Source of the DNA: Scytalidium lignicola
Lineage: Eukaryota > Ascomycota > Leotiomycetes
NCBI GenBank assembly: GCA_002812745.2
Contig: NCSJ02000080.1
Span: 62,001-126,000 of the forward strand
Length of the DNA: 64,000 bases
Reading direction: 5' to 3'
Shown: in pieces, positions 13,026 to 26,055 of the stretch
Layout of the letters: each line of letters starts with the position of its first letter
How positions within the stretch are numbered: position 1 is the first letter of the stretch
Notes under the pieces: generated by a model
Databases searched by the model: none
Seen by the model: only the letters and a program-made list of their open reading frames with translations
What the model was told of the DNA's origin: nothing
Program-made: the position numbers and the translations under genes

Positions 13026-13882
13026 GTTGATGCGAATCGTATGGCTAGCGTTTGTAGTTTGTAGAAACAAATGATGGTAACCTAGTAGTTCAAATGTTAA
13101 CAAAATGTGCAGCCAAAATATCTCCAGGTCAAAGGTGAACTGACCAATTTCTAGCTTCTATTCACATTGTATTGGCTGGCAATGTCCTTCTGACCCCTTG
13201 GCCATGCCGTAAAAGGTGATCTTAAATCGAATATCCAGCCTACAGCACGCGTGTTTGTGCTATAACTTCCAGCATAGCAAATTTCATTGGGGTCTATGGT
13301 TTTATATTCCATGATCCGAAGGAGAGGTAACCTAAGTTACTTTCTGGAACTTTGAGGACGCTGCCCCAAGCATTGCAAACAATAGGAAGTGTACTAGAGC
13401 TCAACCCATTTCCAGTCTTGCGCAAATCGGATTTTCCGTCAGGCATTTCAAGATTAGTATGATCACAGAATCACAAAACACTAGAAGTAAAATATTGAGT
13501 TGAAATAGTAGTATGTAATTATTCCATGATGAGACTCTAGAAGTGATAATGGTAGCTAAAGCCCCTAGGAACATCTTTTCCGCCTCATTCGGTTGACCCT
13601 TTTAACTCAAAATAAGGCAACCAAAATACGACTAAGAACCCATCACCGGGCCTACATACAACCTGGTGTCTTCAATGTCAACACATAATTTTTTCTAGGA
13701 ATCTAATGGTATATACGAGGGTTCTAGTTCAATATATTTGCACACGTCTAATATCTTCCTCCTACAGCTGAAGTACTCCAGAAATGAAGTATTATCAAAC
13801 ACCCTCCGTTGTACAAGCAAACAGCTTAAGAAGACTAGTAGAACAAGCTTTCCATCCTATCCACATACAAAAGAGATTTAGT
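13026..13882. other. intergenic, no gene seen
   Basis: This AT-rich spacer lies between the glycosylase start and the cytochrome c1 stop. Nothing beyond promoter and 3' sequence is supported. Confidence 0.5.
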
Positions 13883-15124
13883 TTAATGCTTTCCGGCACC
13901 AGTTACAGGAGGAGTGTAGAGGAGCTTTCTCGTCTTGATCGCAGCCCACTTATATCGCTTGGCCCAGACGCTCAATGCGAACAGAGCCGATCCAAGAACA
14001 AGAACCTTCATGCCCATCTTCTTTCGTTGGTCCATTTCTGGCTCTGCAGCCCAGTTTAAGAATTCCACCACATCCTTCGCCATTTGCGATGTCGACGCAG
14101 GAGTTCCATCGTCGTACTCGACTAACTCGTTGTATAGAACACGAGCCATCGCAATTCCAGTACCGGGGAAATATGGGTTGAAGTTAAGTCCTTCTTGGAC
14201 GACTGCACCAGCAGGTGGCTCATCAGGATAACCAGTCAACAAGCTAAAGATGTAGTTGCAACCACCGTGTCTAGCCTTGACAATTAAGCTAAGATCAGGA
14301 GGCAAAGCACCATTGTTTGCAGCACGAGCTGCCTCGTCATTCTTGTATGGGCTTGGGAGATAATCAGAAAGCTTTCCAGGTCGCTTCTCGATTTCGCCTT
14401 CGTCGTTTGGCTCAGTATCGTATTCATTCTCTTCCGCCATAGCCTTTGCTTCATCTACAGTGTGTGTAACACCAACAAGGGAGCGATATGGGATTCGACT
14501 GAGGGAGTGGCACGAGGAGCAGACCTCCTTGTAAACTTGGAAGCCTCGTCGGAGACTATGATATATCAATTGATAAGGCCTCTGCGAGAAATAGCATAGT
14601 TCTTACCTTTGATGGTCGAAAGTCTTCAACCACTTCGCATGCTCCCATGGGTATTGGGTAGCGTGGAGACTATACACAATCAGCGGAAGCTTAGTACGAA
14701 GTCGGACCTCGTAGCTTATGCTCCTTCAATGCCATGAAGAACATGCTTCTGAGATCAAACCCATCGGTTATATCATTACTCACCCTTCTTCGGCTGGGGT
14801 CATGGCATTTAATTCCCTACCATACAGATGATAATACCAGGCAGCGGAACCGGCTGCGAAAACGGTTGCAGCACCGGCGGCGAGATTCATCTGGAAGGGA
14901 GAGGCAGCATCAGCCGCAGTGGAGCTCGACGAAGCGCTACGCTGTAACCATTATCATCAGTATCATGTCAAGTCCATTTGCCAGTTTGCTTCATTGTTGA
15001 TAATCCAATTGTTCTTCATCAATGGACAGAGGATGGTCTGTTGTCGTACCTTGGTAGTGTTAACCGCACCATTCCGAACAGCTCCGACCACGCGCGTTGA
15101 GCGCAGACATGATCTTGCCAACAT
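13883..15124 (-). CDS. CYT1: cytochrome c1, haem protein of respiratory complex III
   Basis: This is the membrane-anchored c-type cytochrome of the mitochondrial bc1 complex; it passes electrons from the Rieske protein to cytochrome c. Exons are 15124-15050, 14941-14784, 14669-14607 and 14555-13883, giving 322 residues. The N-terminus ([11 protein letters not shown]) is an Arg-rich mitochondrial presequence, followed by a hydrophobic sorting segment. The haem attachment motif CSSCH is at residues 111-115, and the C-terminal membrane anchor follows [20 protein letters not shown]. The conserved segments [19 protein letters not shown] and [20 protein letters not shown] make the call certain. All introns keep the frame. 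It sits in a minus-strand run with the ARO3-type gene upstream. Confidence 0.98.
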
Positions 15125-15665
15125 CTCGAGCAAAATATGCCTCAGCTGGAGGGTAACTCGCAAAGGAGGTCGGGCTCAATTGGTGATATAGATTCAAAAT
15201 TGAGATCGTGAAAGGTGGTAACGGGTGCTTTCGAACTTTGACTTTCCTGGCTCGCTAACCTTGCTTTGATATGAACGAAAATGATTGGTCACAACTTGGA
15301 GTCGGTTCCACGTGACCTCACTAAAGATTGAGAAAGTTCCCGATTTAAGTTCGTAACATATCTTTTAACTTTTTCCGGAATCTCTCTCAATGTTTTTACA
15401 GGGGGAATGGATTGGGAATTTTTTTACAGAAGCTTTAAAGCTTGATATGATCTCAATACGTTATTATATTGCTTTGTTTTTATCATCAGTCACAATACAG
15501 CAACACCCGAGGTTTCCCGAATGGTTAGTTCCACTTGTTCTCCAAATATTATAATCCCTTTTTATCTTCTATAGCTATCTCACTTTTGAAAGTAATGAAT
15601 ATCACGATTTTTTTGCAACCCAAACTCCCAGATGCTATGAATGCTTATGTACCACTATTGACCCT
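15125..15665. other. intergenic, no gene seen
   Basis: This contains the cytochrome c1 promoter and the 3' region of the DAHP synthase gene. T-rich tracts occur at 15420-15480 and near 15610. No gene is supported. Confidence 0.5.
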
Positions 15666-16913
<1,248 letters not shown>

Positions 16914-17719
16914 GGCAAATGAAAGTGTCTCAATCTTCTGCGCGTATGTAAACTCCAAATATGTATATGCTCTTTGTTTGCGTTAAAGTTCAAAAGCTTG
17001 GTGGCGGGGCAAAATAAGTTTGAGTCACACGCAAGGCGTGAACATGTGATGGGGCGATTGTCCAGCAAGCCGAATCACGCTACGCTATAAATGTGCCTTG
17101 AGACTTCCAGAGAGTGAATAAATACCAGGAGAGGGGGGTTGCAGCAGTTCTTTAAATATTGCGATGAAAAAGAGAATTCATGGCGGGTTTTTTCGCAATT
17201 AACCACCCTGGAGTAATTGAGCGGAAAATTTCCGCATATTGTTACTACTTTTGCAATTAAAAGAGCAAAGCCAAATAACTTCCATTTCACTGTAAAAGCT
17301 ATACAATTATAAATTGATATACATTCTATAATAATAAAGACCTATTTTAAAATAACCTTTTATGAAAATCAACTTAAGGATGTTATCCCCTCGCTTAGCA
17401 AGTCATAGCTTATTATGCATTTTATAGGTTTTATACATAGTTATACAGAATATCTCATCCAATCATTGCAATCATGCAATAGTTGTGCATGCACAACTAG
17501 GAATGGCGAGGGATAACATCTTTTAAGTTACACTATAATCACTGATTATTATAATGCAATTAAGTTCTATAATAGACTATAATTACAGCATAGTCAAACA
17601 CGTACTACTATAATTATAAATACTTATAAAACTTGGTTTTCTTTTCTGTTTGGTCGAAGAATTAGCTCGATGTAGAAGATTGTTGAAGCAAGATATGATA
17701 CAATCTCTAGATATGACCT
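16914..17719. other. AT-rich intergenic region at the left border of the accessory block
   Basis: This holds the promoter of the ARO3-type gene and, at 17371-17529, a small inverted-repeat element described separately. No gene is seen. Confidence 0.5.
17371..17529. mobile_element. MITE-like element with 24-bp terminal inverted repeats
   Basis: The arms 17371-17394 and 17506-17529 are inverted copies that agree at nearly all positions (core GATGTTATCCC...TCGC) and differ by small indels and one substitution. Near the right arm lies a perfect 18-base palindrome (17481-17498). The element is 159 bp with no coding capacity, as expected for a miniature inverted-repeat element. No clear target-site duplication was found, so an imperfect hairpin of another origin remains possible. 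Confidence 0.55.
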
Positions 17720-19141
17720 TTAGAGATTAAAACTAGCAGTTAGATTAACCTCGAGCCATCGAGCTACTCGAACACAATTCTTATCAACCAGTCGCCAATA
17801 TGTATCCGCCACCCATAACACTACCGGGGTTGCAATGAGATAAGCCAATACAAACCCTGTGTGATACTTCCAAGCCTTTTCTTTTCCAATGATATCCCAA
17901 ACTGCAGGAACAACAGCCCAGCCAAAGAGCTGAAGACAGGGTTCATGAACAATATATAGAGCGAAGGAGATTTCACCCAGGTATTGCGCCAATGTTGTTG
18001 TCAGCCATTTTTTTAATAATAGGAGGTCTTCAAGAGACCACAGAATAAGAACCGCAGCTAGTGTGTGCCAGGTGCGTATTCGTGGGTCGAGCCTCATGAT
18101 ATTAGCATAACCTGGGGCCTCTTGTGTAGCTACGGTCGGAATAGACGCGATATAGAGGCCCAGCATGAATGTGATGCACGAGCTAAGCTTGCTAATATAA
18201 CTCTTGGTTGATTTCGAGCGGACCAGGTGTAGTTGAGCCAAGCCAGACCCCGCCAGAAAAAGTGCTACGTCCCATCTAGACCACCACAGGCAGTAACAAA
18301 ATATGGTGCTCAAAGCGACTAGCCGGATGGTTTGTTGGAGTCTCAAGAGAGCAATCATGGTAAGAAACAGAACCATCGAGCACCGGAATTCTACGGGAAT
18401 AGTCCATAAGTGATCTCCATAGCGGAACCAACTCTTTATATCGTCCATAGAATTTGGAGAAGGGCCCCAATGCCACGGATTTGTCAAATCAGAAAGAACA
18501 AACATAGCCCAATCATAGAATTGGTCCCAAATACTCGGAAGACGTCTTGGTTGCACTAGTATATAATCTGGAGCAAATGATTTCTGGGAAATGTCATAGA
18601 GACGTAATCGGACACTCAACATAACTAAGAAGGTGGATATGATTGTCGGAAGGAACAACCTGAATAGTCTCCGAAATATGGAGGAACTCAACGTTCGGAG
18701 AGTCAGCGCGGCTTCTCCATGCATGTTATGCCCCCAGGGTTTCAAAGAGAGTACGAATCCAGATATTACNAAAAAAAAGAGCCACCATGATAGGTCCAGA
18801 GTAGATTAATCGAATAATTGGAAGCTGAAGAAACGAATAATTATTTCCGTAGCCAAATCCATACTCGATATGAGGTTGGTATGGGAGACAAAAATGGGAT
18901 GTGTAAACAACAAATGCAGCAATGCCACGGAGACCATCAAGATAAGCGGTTTCTATTCGAGTATCTGTGCTGGTGGAGTATTCCTCGACTAATATCGGTT
19001 GAGGCTGTTCGTTGCAGGCCTCTTCATCCTCACTGTTTGTTTGAGTCTGATGAGAATGCAACTCAAAAATTTCTAGAACGGTCAGGAACAAAGTTCTTCT
19101 GACTGTGTTTAGTTGGAAGTGCAAAGTTTGCACATACCCAT
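17720..19141 (-). CDS. acyltransferase-3 family membrane protein (frame interrupted by one N)
   Basis: This is a multi-spanning membrane acyltransferase that would move an acyl group onto a small molecule, lipid or sugar; the substrate is unknown. Exons are 19141-19138 (ATGG) and 19072-17720, with a 65-bp intron starting GTATGT. Residues near 40 carry YLDGLRGIAAFVVY, the family signature with the following SHF histidine, and about ten hydrophobic spans follow. An N at 18770 sits at the end of a run of eight T (coding strand) and shifts the frame; ignoring it gives an uninterrupted family-typical FFVISGF reading and a protein of 451 residues. The interruption is therefore most likely a consensus artefact. 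The gene is the first of the accessory block and lies on the same strand as the two UstYa genes, so it may tailor the same product. Confidence 0.82.
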
Positions 19142-19924
19142 GGCTGTTTAGATTTTAAAGTGATGTTGGCATGTAGCAACGATTTCATAGAAGTTTCAGT
19201 CGATGATCCTATTATGGCTTATAAGGGACGAATTATTCAGGTCTATGAGGAGAGAGATGAAAGCTTGCGGGACCGAAAAGGACACCCATCCTCTCTCCTT
19301 ACATATTATTTTGAAATCACCCCACACTAGAAGGCCTCTTTCCGTACGGGCGAATCATATCATGCTTGAAATGTGACTTTCCCTCACTCGGTCCCCTAGT
19401 TGAATCTTGCACATGTTGTTGTGATATACAAATTATGAATAGTGGACGTATCACGTACGGTAGTTCTCAACCACCTTACAACTCCACCATCAGCTCCATT
19501 GAATACAATAATAATATAGTTGCTACGATATTGCTATTACCGGCGGTAAGCTAGCCTTACTGTGTAATATATCAGACCCCAAATCCATAACTTTCTAATA
19601 CAATCAATTCGATTCTTCTGAACCTTGCTCTACATTGTTGCTATTCAACACATACTCGTGATATTTCTAATCCAAATCTTTACTATAATGTTGATTTCCT
19701 AGTGAATAGATCAAAAAGTCCAAATAGCGGCTGAACTGGGCATTTATAGTTCACATTACCGCGCAAGATACAAGAAGCCCATGTTTATGTGTCAGTAACT
19801 AAATCAATGACTTTACCTTATGTCCCAATAAAATTAAGTATACGGTTGATCAATAACTGACATTCAATTATTCAAAATCGATCCGCCGTATCATATAAAC
19901 TCATACCCTAAGGGTGGAACATAT
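19142..19924. other. intergenic, no gene seen
   Basis: This AT-rich spacer lies between the acyltransferase promoter and the stop of the first UstYa gene. No supported feature is present. Confidence 0.5.
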
Positions 19925-20948
19925 TTACCATTCTACTCTCGTCTTTGAGTCGAATCCATTAAAACCGCCCGGCAGAGCATGTTTTGCAGCCCAATTCCTG
20001 ATATTCGTAAAGTTGCGGCAGGTATGAATCGTTTCTGAAGTGGGAAACGACTGCTGAGCCTCCTCAACCCATTTCCAAGGAATAGGAGCAATGTCCGCTG
20101 AGCAAGTGATGGATTGTCGTAGCTGATCAATGCAGTGTACTATAACAGTCCGATGTTAGTAAGAAGCACGTACATGAGATAATCTAAAAGAGTTTTACTT
20201 CCTCGGGGCTGGGGCTCTTACGTTGATGACGCTGTGCGTAATTTTCGTCAATGCCATCCCATAGATTATATCGCTCGGGAAAGAGAGACTTTCGTACGAG
20301 ATTCTGATATAATATTGTTAGTAGTAGGTTGAAAGATTGCTGAGAGAACTAACAAGACAATGTAACTGATGGAAAACGTCGAGTGTAATTACGTAGAATC
20401 CCGGTATTCCTGGTATTCCTAGAGTTTTAACTGGAAGCTTCTGCGCCGACTTTTTGTCAATCTGAAGTATAACTGGTATACCTCGTTGTCAGTATTCATA
20501 TTCTCAAGAATTTGATTGGTAGAAATCCATTGTAGAACAAACCACGATCGAGATCTTCCCACAAGGCATCGGCACTGTCTGACAGATCAAAGTAAGGGCT
20601 CTGACTTCCTCGCTCATCATCTCCAGGATTAAAGGTTACAGTCATATACTCAATAGCAGATGCTGCAGGAGCTATCAGAAATCATTAGAAGTGTTTATCT
20701 AATACCAGTGAATCATGCCACATACAGTAAATAGGGGTTTGCAAACTTGACTGTCGAAGTCCTGATAAGTAGGAGAAAAGAATATATGAAATGAATAAGA
20801 GATTAAGGCACACAGATCCTAAGAAACCCCAATGTGTTTGTTTGGGTTTGTGGGCAAAGTTACTTGATGATCCAGATTCCTCTCTGTCTGATTCTGCCTC
20901 ATCCATCAGCCATTCTTCATCTTGACCCTCTCCATTTAACAATGCCAT
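19925..20948 (-). CDS. UstYa family (DUF3328) oxidase-like protein 1
   Basis: This is a membrane-anchored protein of the UstYa/DUF3328 family, whose characterised members perform oxidative cyclisation or chlorination of fungal RiPPs and related peptides. Exons are 20948-20726, 20671-20543, 20481-20354, 20303-20222 and 20139-19925, giving 258 residues. Residues 40-61 form the single membrane span after an acidic cytosolic head. Then come SPAASAIEY at the start of the lumenal part, VFHQLHCL with the first HxxHC at 155-159, the segment NLWDGIDENY, and the second HxxHC at 186-190 followed by IDQLRQSITCSADIAPIPW. Both family signatures are intact, so the protein looks active. Intron 2 has a weaker donor (GTTTGT), but the frame supports it. 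It lies between the acyltransferase and the second UstYa gene, on the same strand. Confidence 0.9.
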
Positions 20949-23056
20949 TATCTAAATAACAGGTAACCCCAAGCAAAAGTCAAATTGTATTTAGGGTTAT
21001 GCAATCAAAACGCAGTGTTTGAATTATCAAATAGGAATAATGTACGGAGAGGGATGGCTGATGGTTCTTGGTGTGAGCCAAACGGCCATCACTTCCTTAG
21101 GGATGAGTAAAGAGAAGAAATGGAAGGAGGAATACATCTGACCCCCATCATCCCATAGAAAGTGAAGGGATGGTGCTCAGCGTGAAATGTAATGATTATT
21201 GATACGCGCCTGTGTGATGACAGATCCTTCAACTAGGGACCAGCCCTATTCTGGTAGTCAGTCCTACCCTAACAGTCTAGACTCTGTCAAGAGGGTCAGG
21301 AACCCGATGCTGCAAGGCTCCGGCCGTAACCCACCAGCGGTCCGGAAAATAGCGGCGGTAGAGCTAGCGCTGACCTACCTACTTCCTGGGGCCAATCCCT
21401 TTCCGGAGGTTACAGACTTCCTTACTAGTACGGTATTACTGTATTTGCCTGCACTCAGGGCTGAAAACTAGTATCATAATTAGGATTGCGAGACTTTATA
21501 CGAGAACCGCAAGGAACTTTATTACCCTATTTGGGTTATCCGTGTTTAGGCTACAAATCCGGACTTTGAGCCGGGTAGCCGGCCCATTACGCAATTGTCC
21601 AGCAGAACTACTAAATCATCAACTTTCTCTAATGTAAATCAGCTATATTTACTCTAATTCTATTCATTTGAAGATTTCTTGAGTACATATTAACATAACA
21701 AAATGATTAAATTGATAGTTATCTGATGCTATATTGGAGGGGCATAATATTTGTATATGCTGTACATTACAGAACTGCAAAAGAGTAATTGTGTATATCA
21801 CTTGTCAAGTTTAATAACTTAATCCTGCTTTGCTGTTTATCTGCAGCGTGTATCAGTCGTGTGAACAGATCATATGATAAAAGGAAAGGTCTAGATTTTT
21901 TTGAAAAGGCTAAAGCTGTAAGGTGGTGGTGGTGGCCAGGATTGTAGGTGGAGATCGATAATTGCAACTAGTACTGTACTACGGTAAGCTGCCATAAATC
22001 CACTATATTTCAATATCCCAAAAATTGATCCCGACTGCATAGTAATTAGGGTACTGAGTAAGTGCCCAACTATGACGCCATTACCAGCGGGGAAGCAAAA
22101 TGGCTCTCCGCCCAATAAATATTTCCTACCTCTAGGGGCAAAAACTGTTTAAACCATTCCGCGTGCCTCGATCCTTCACCTAATACCGACTTTCCGGCTT
22201 ACAGTACTCCTAAATTGGACAAGTGTGAGAGCCGCTGCCCTGGGAAACTTTGTTCGATAGGAATTCTACAAGTCGAGCTAAGCAACTCTGGATCCTTGAC
22301 TCGACTTGGCTTACGGAGTACTTGACCTTGACTTATTGGAATGCGGTACAGAACATATAATGTTAATTAGCTACTTCAATGCAAATGCGCTAGGAATCAG
22401 CGGTTCTACTCTTGTAATATATAAGGTCCGACACTTCACAATGTATCAACGTGATTGATAAAGGATGCTATATGTCAGCTATTACATCACGACACAAATA
22501 GTGAAGAATAGCAGTTAGACAGCTCGATTTGATAGCCAAGCATGCATGTATCTCTGGCACTGCCGGGATCGACAGGATTATTGGTAAAGTATTCATACTA
22601 GTAATATTTAATATATATTTGTACATACTTGTACAAATCATACATAAAGGGTCGTAGTTATAGAGATGGGAAATAAGCCGGAACGGATATCCGTAAACAT
22701 AAATCCGTTTTTGAGTTGTATTACGGTACAATATCACGGAATAAACTAATTCCAGTGGTTAACAATTTCGTATTTGGGTAATAACGATACGTACATGACA
22801 TTACAGCTTACGCAATAGATAGAAAGTGGAGCCAAGCACTGACTAATTTTAAGACTCTCATAAAAATTTAATTAAGCGGATTTATTAGCTGATCTTTTAG
22901 CACGGTACTAGTTATATATAAACGTGGAGGGTGGTGCTTGAGGTATGACTCGTCATTTTAGAACGAGTGCACAGTAAGCAACGAAGGGGTGGTCATATTT
23001 AATGTAAATCATGATCCGAAAATAATAAAAATATAATCCTTAGTCTAGTAAAGAAA
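20949..23056. other. 2.1 kb intergenic region within the accessory block, no gene seen
   Basis: This is mostly AT-rich DNA with a more GC-rich patch around 21220-21450 that has no recognisable coding content. It separates UstYa gene 1 from gene 2. A degenerate gene or transposon remnant cannot be excluded. Confidence 0.45.
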
Positions 23057-24034
23057 CTAAGGTAAATTCTCTAGCTCGACTTCTCCTCCAATCCTGCTAA
23101 AGGCTCCAAAGTCAGTACGATGGTTATCAGCCCAATCTGAAATTGCTTGAAATTCCCGGCATTTATGACGGGTATTAAAGTCCGGAGTTGGATGTTCTAG
23201 ACCACGAACCCAGTTATATGTCAGGATGGTTACATCGGCTGTACACATCAAGTTGGTTCGGAGTATTTCAATACAATGATCTAAGTGGTCACGGGCATCT
23301 TCAGCTGGTTGTTTGAAGACGTCTTCTTCCTTATAATAGTCAAGGTAACTATGTTTGCGCAGTAGATTCTGGTTAGTCGTTAGTTTTGAGGAGCGCTGGT
23401 AGATGGGGGACAGGGGTAGTTCTTACAAGGCAGTGTAATTGGTGGAAAACTTCTAGAGAGGCAACATAGCCATGGCCATGCTCGGGAGGATATCTTGCAG
23501 CATCAGAGGTCTTCCCGATCTGCTTCAGCTGAATTTCCGTGATAGGAAAAAGAGCTACATCTGCGGGAAGCGGTTAGTGAGATCCGTATTGGAACTATGT
23601 TGAGGCTGATGATCAGCAGATGCTTACCTGTAATCCTCTCCCATGCAGCGTCTACAGCAGGTGACGGTGGCCCCCTGTATATTGATTGATGATAAAAGCT
23701 TCCATTAAAGTAAAAGCTGCTGTATTTCACGGCCTCCAGCGCCGGCGCTAAACAAGCTCACTGCATTAGAGACCTGACTGTGACGATAATGGGGGAAAGA
23801 TCATGTAAAGGACTTGCAGTAATTAGAGAGATGGTTTACACATGACTGATCGTTAGGGGATCGAAACCCGGCAGACCCAAAGAGTACTGCAGAAAGCACA
23901 AGAATAGCAAGAGATTGGAATATAATCCAGCAATTTGTCCAAGACGAACAGAACGGCCTCATGGTTTGGGGTTTTAGAACTTGACGATTAGCAATAAAAG
24001 CAACCGTCTCATCATTATCTCCAAGTGAGCTCAT
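23057..24034 (-). CDS. UstYa family (DUF3328) oxidase-like protein 2
   Basis: This is a second UstYa/DUF3328 protein. Exons are 24034-23842, 23747-23628, 23560-23427 and 23368-23057, giving 252 residues. Residues of about 32-57 form the membrane span. The lumenal part starts with SPALEAVKY, then YRGPPSPAVDAAWERIT and a GYVASLEVFHQLHCL segment with HxxHC at 144-148; the second HxxHC (HLDHC) is at 177-181, followed by IEILRTNLMCTADVT and a TYNWV stretch. These are the standard UstYa blocks in the standard order, so the call is firm although the substrate is unknown. It is clearly different in sequence from protein 1, so the pair is not a recent duplication. The gene is transcribed away from the secreted-peptide gene. 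Confidence 0.93.
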
Positions 24035-24319
24035 TGTGGGTGTTTCTAACGTTGGTATGCTTGTTGAGTCTGGATAGTGTAGCAGATTGACTACAAGGAG
24101 CCTACCGGAGGTGCAGAGCGAAGCGTCCTTATTAAATCCGTATCACTATATTAGCTTTAATCAGTAGGTATAACTGGATTTATTTTCGCGACAATGCGAT
24201 ATTACAGAGCAGGTCAATATAGGCAACGCCGATTCAAAATTGCAAGGAGTATATTGAGTCTATCATGCAGAGTAAGCGCTGTCATTTACTATCTAACAGC
24301 CCAACACCACCCAAACGAC

Positions 24320-24967
24320 CTAGCACCACCCAAATAAAGAATAGCCCCTAGTCTGGATCCTGTCACGAGTCGGAGATGCATTGGTAACATTCAGGAGGAA
24401 GTACATGCAGTGCTCAACGTGCTCGTAACGCCCCGTTATGCGGTCTACACGGTCTCCATACCTCAGTGCATGCATGTATCTCAGATTTAAGAATACGCAG
24501 TGAGCTGCGTGTTCTCCTTCAGTCGTGTACGAATCGTTTTCCGCATCAGTCTCCGTTGCCAAAACTGACAAGTCTGAGACAATTCTTTGGCTATCCTTAT
24601 CCTCCCAGTACTTCCAGTCTCCGCTTCGGAGGTATTCCTCATTATAGGTCTTAGGACATGGTTCCGGCAGCCATGTTTTAGATAACTCATCCCAATGGCA
24701 ATCTTTGCTTATGGCTTCTGAAATGGAGTGGCCGCAGTCGATCCTTGACTGTGTAGTCTGCTGTTGAGGCATTGGTAATGGCAGTTGCTTCATGGCCTCG
24801 AGACGGAGGAAGTTGGTGACAATGAGGGCAACAGTCAAAAGAACTGTAATCCCAGAGAGGACATAGAGAGCGATCCGCGTGTTGGACTTATCATCCCGGA
24901 TATCAGGAGACTGGCTGTTTTCGTCTTTTGGTAACGGCGAATACGTTGATTCTTCGGTAATTGCCAT
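24320..24967 (-). CDS. membrane-anchored paired-HxxHC protein, UstYa-like, A
   Basis: This encodes 215 residues without an intron in the coding part. Residues 32-54 form one membrane span. The lumenal part has a Cys block (CG, then EAI, C, D, and WLPEPC at 99-104), a GDWKYW segment, HAAHC at 153-157 and HVEHC at 183-187. The two HxxHC motifs are 30 residues apart, the same layout as in the two UstYa proteins nearby. Function is unknown; an oxidase-like role beside UstYa proteins is inferred. The ATG at 24967 follows directly on a likely 5'-leader intron (GTGAAG...ACAAACAG ending one base before the ATG). It is divergent from the secreted-peptide gene, with 456 bp between them. Confidence 0.8.
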   Translation of the reverse strand: MAITEESTYSPLPKDENSQSPDIRDDKSNTRIALYVLSGITVLLTVALIVTNFLRLEAMKQLPLPMPQQQTTQSRIDCGHSISEAISKDCHWDELSKTWLPEPCPKTYNEEYLRSGDWKYWEDKDSQRIVSDLSVLATETDAENDSYTTEGEHAAHCVFLNLRYMHALRYGDRVDRITGRYEHVEHCMYFLLNVTNASPTRDRIQTRGYSLFGWC

Positions 24968-25423
24968 TCTGTTTGTAGAGTAAAGATGCAAATAGAAGAA
25001 AATAATAGCAAAGATAATAGAATCAAACTTCACCACAAGAACAGTTTAACTCGCCAGGTTATAAGACACGTAACTGAGGACTATAAAATAGCCCGGATCA
25101 TTTAATTAAATATGCGGTCAGCTGAGCCTAAGCACCCGAGGTCGCCGGTAGGACTTTCTCTTCTTAGATTTATATGGTCATCTTTGTGTTATCATAAAGA
25201 TTGAATAAACAAAAGATAGCTAAGGCACCTCTATCTTATTACGGAAGGTGAATAGGGAAAATAGAGCTAGGCTAGAGCATAAGAGCAGCTATAAATTCTC
25301 TCAAGCAACCTCCCAATGCTTGAAAAAGTACATATCAAACATTCAAAGCTTGTCTCATACACTCAAATACTTCTTTACCACCCCCTACATCTACACCATT
25401 AAGAACAACCACAATATTACAAA
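24968..25423. promoter_or_regulatory. divergent promoter between HxxHC protein A and the secreted-peptide gene
   Basis: This 456-bp gap separates two genes transcribed in opposite directions. A TATAAAT box at 25290-25296 stands 134 bases before the peptide ATG, followed by a CT- and CA-rich leader. A shared control region would make both genes respond together; this is inferred from layout only. Confidence 0.5.
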
Positions 25424-25884
25424 ATGAAGCTTTTTCTGTCCATCCAGGCACTTGTCCTCTTGGTAGCCATGGCAGCTGCTGCCCCAACTGCTGAGCCAAA
25501 CCCTGATTCTAACATTGTGCGTTTTTATTAATCAATTACTATGACTCCTTACCGGTTTTAAAAATATCATAATGCTAACTATTATTTTTACATCTTAGGA
25601 AGCGGTATGTTTCATTTTATGCATTAAAAGCTTTGAATATATTAGTGAAGTTACTGATGTTATTACACTCGTAGCGTGACCCGAAGTGTGTAAGTAATCA
25701 TATTTCCCTTGAAATAGCTAGAAGAAAACTGACAATCATTTTAGCTGTAAGTTATAAATGATTCAGAAAATCTGAGAGACTTTGCTCTGTTATGTTAGGC
25801 TAATGATATATCCCTTCACCTTATAAAGATTTGTAAGTGATTTATTTTTAAAATTCTTTGCAGCCATGTTACGAGTTTTGCTAA
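25424..25884 (+). CDS. small secreted peptide, candidate RiPP precursor (3' exon structure uncertain)
   Basis: Exon 1 (25424-25516) encodes a clear signal peptide (MKLFLSIQALVLLVAMAAAA) and an acidic, Pro-rich propeptide. A 6-base exon GAAGCG (25599-25604) and a 15-base exon (25675-25689, RDPKC) follow, each between good splice sites, with a TGCTAAC branch point at 25572. A phase-0 acceptor at 25863 then opens PCYEFC and a stop at 25884, giving about 44 residues. Other phase-0 acceptors downstream would end differently, for example at 26055 (YKGVGNC then stop). No repeated cores or Lys-Arg kexin sites are seen, unlike ustiloxin-type precursors. It lies among four HxxHC/UstYa-type genes, which suggests the peptide is their substrate; a small Cys-rich effector is the alternative. 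The signal peptide is sure, the tail is not. Confidence 0.55.
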
Positions 25885-26055
25885 TTCCAGCTAGGATGTA
25901 AGTTTTTACCTTGTTTTTTGTTTGTATAAGCGCTTTCCTCGGCAGACTTTTAACTCCCTGGTACTGGAACTAGTATGTAAGTATACTTCTTGGAAGTCTT
26001 CCAACTTAACCCCCCTCTGATGCTTCCGTAGTACAAAGGTGTTGGCAATTGCTAG

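Noticed and set aside
24968..25036. Longer start (GTG) for HxxHC protein A
   Set aside because: GTG is not used as a normal fungal start, and the stretch looks like a leader intron ending just before the ATG at 24967.
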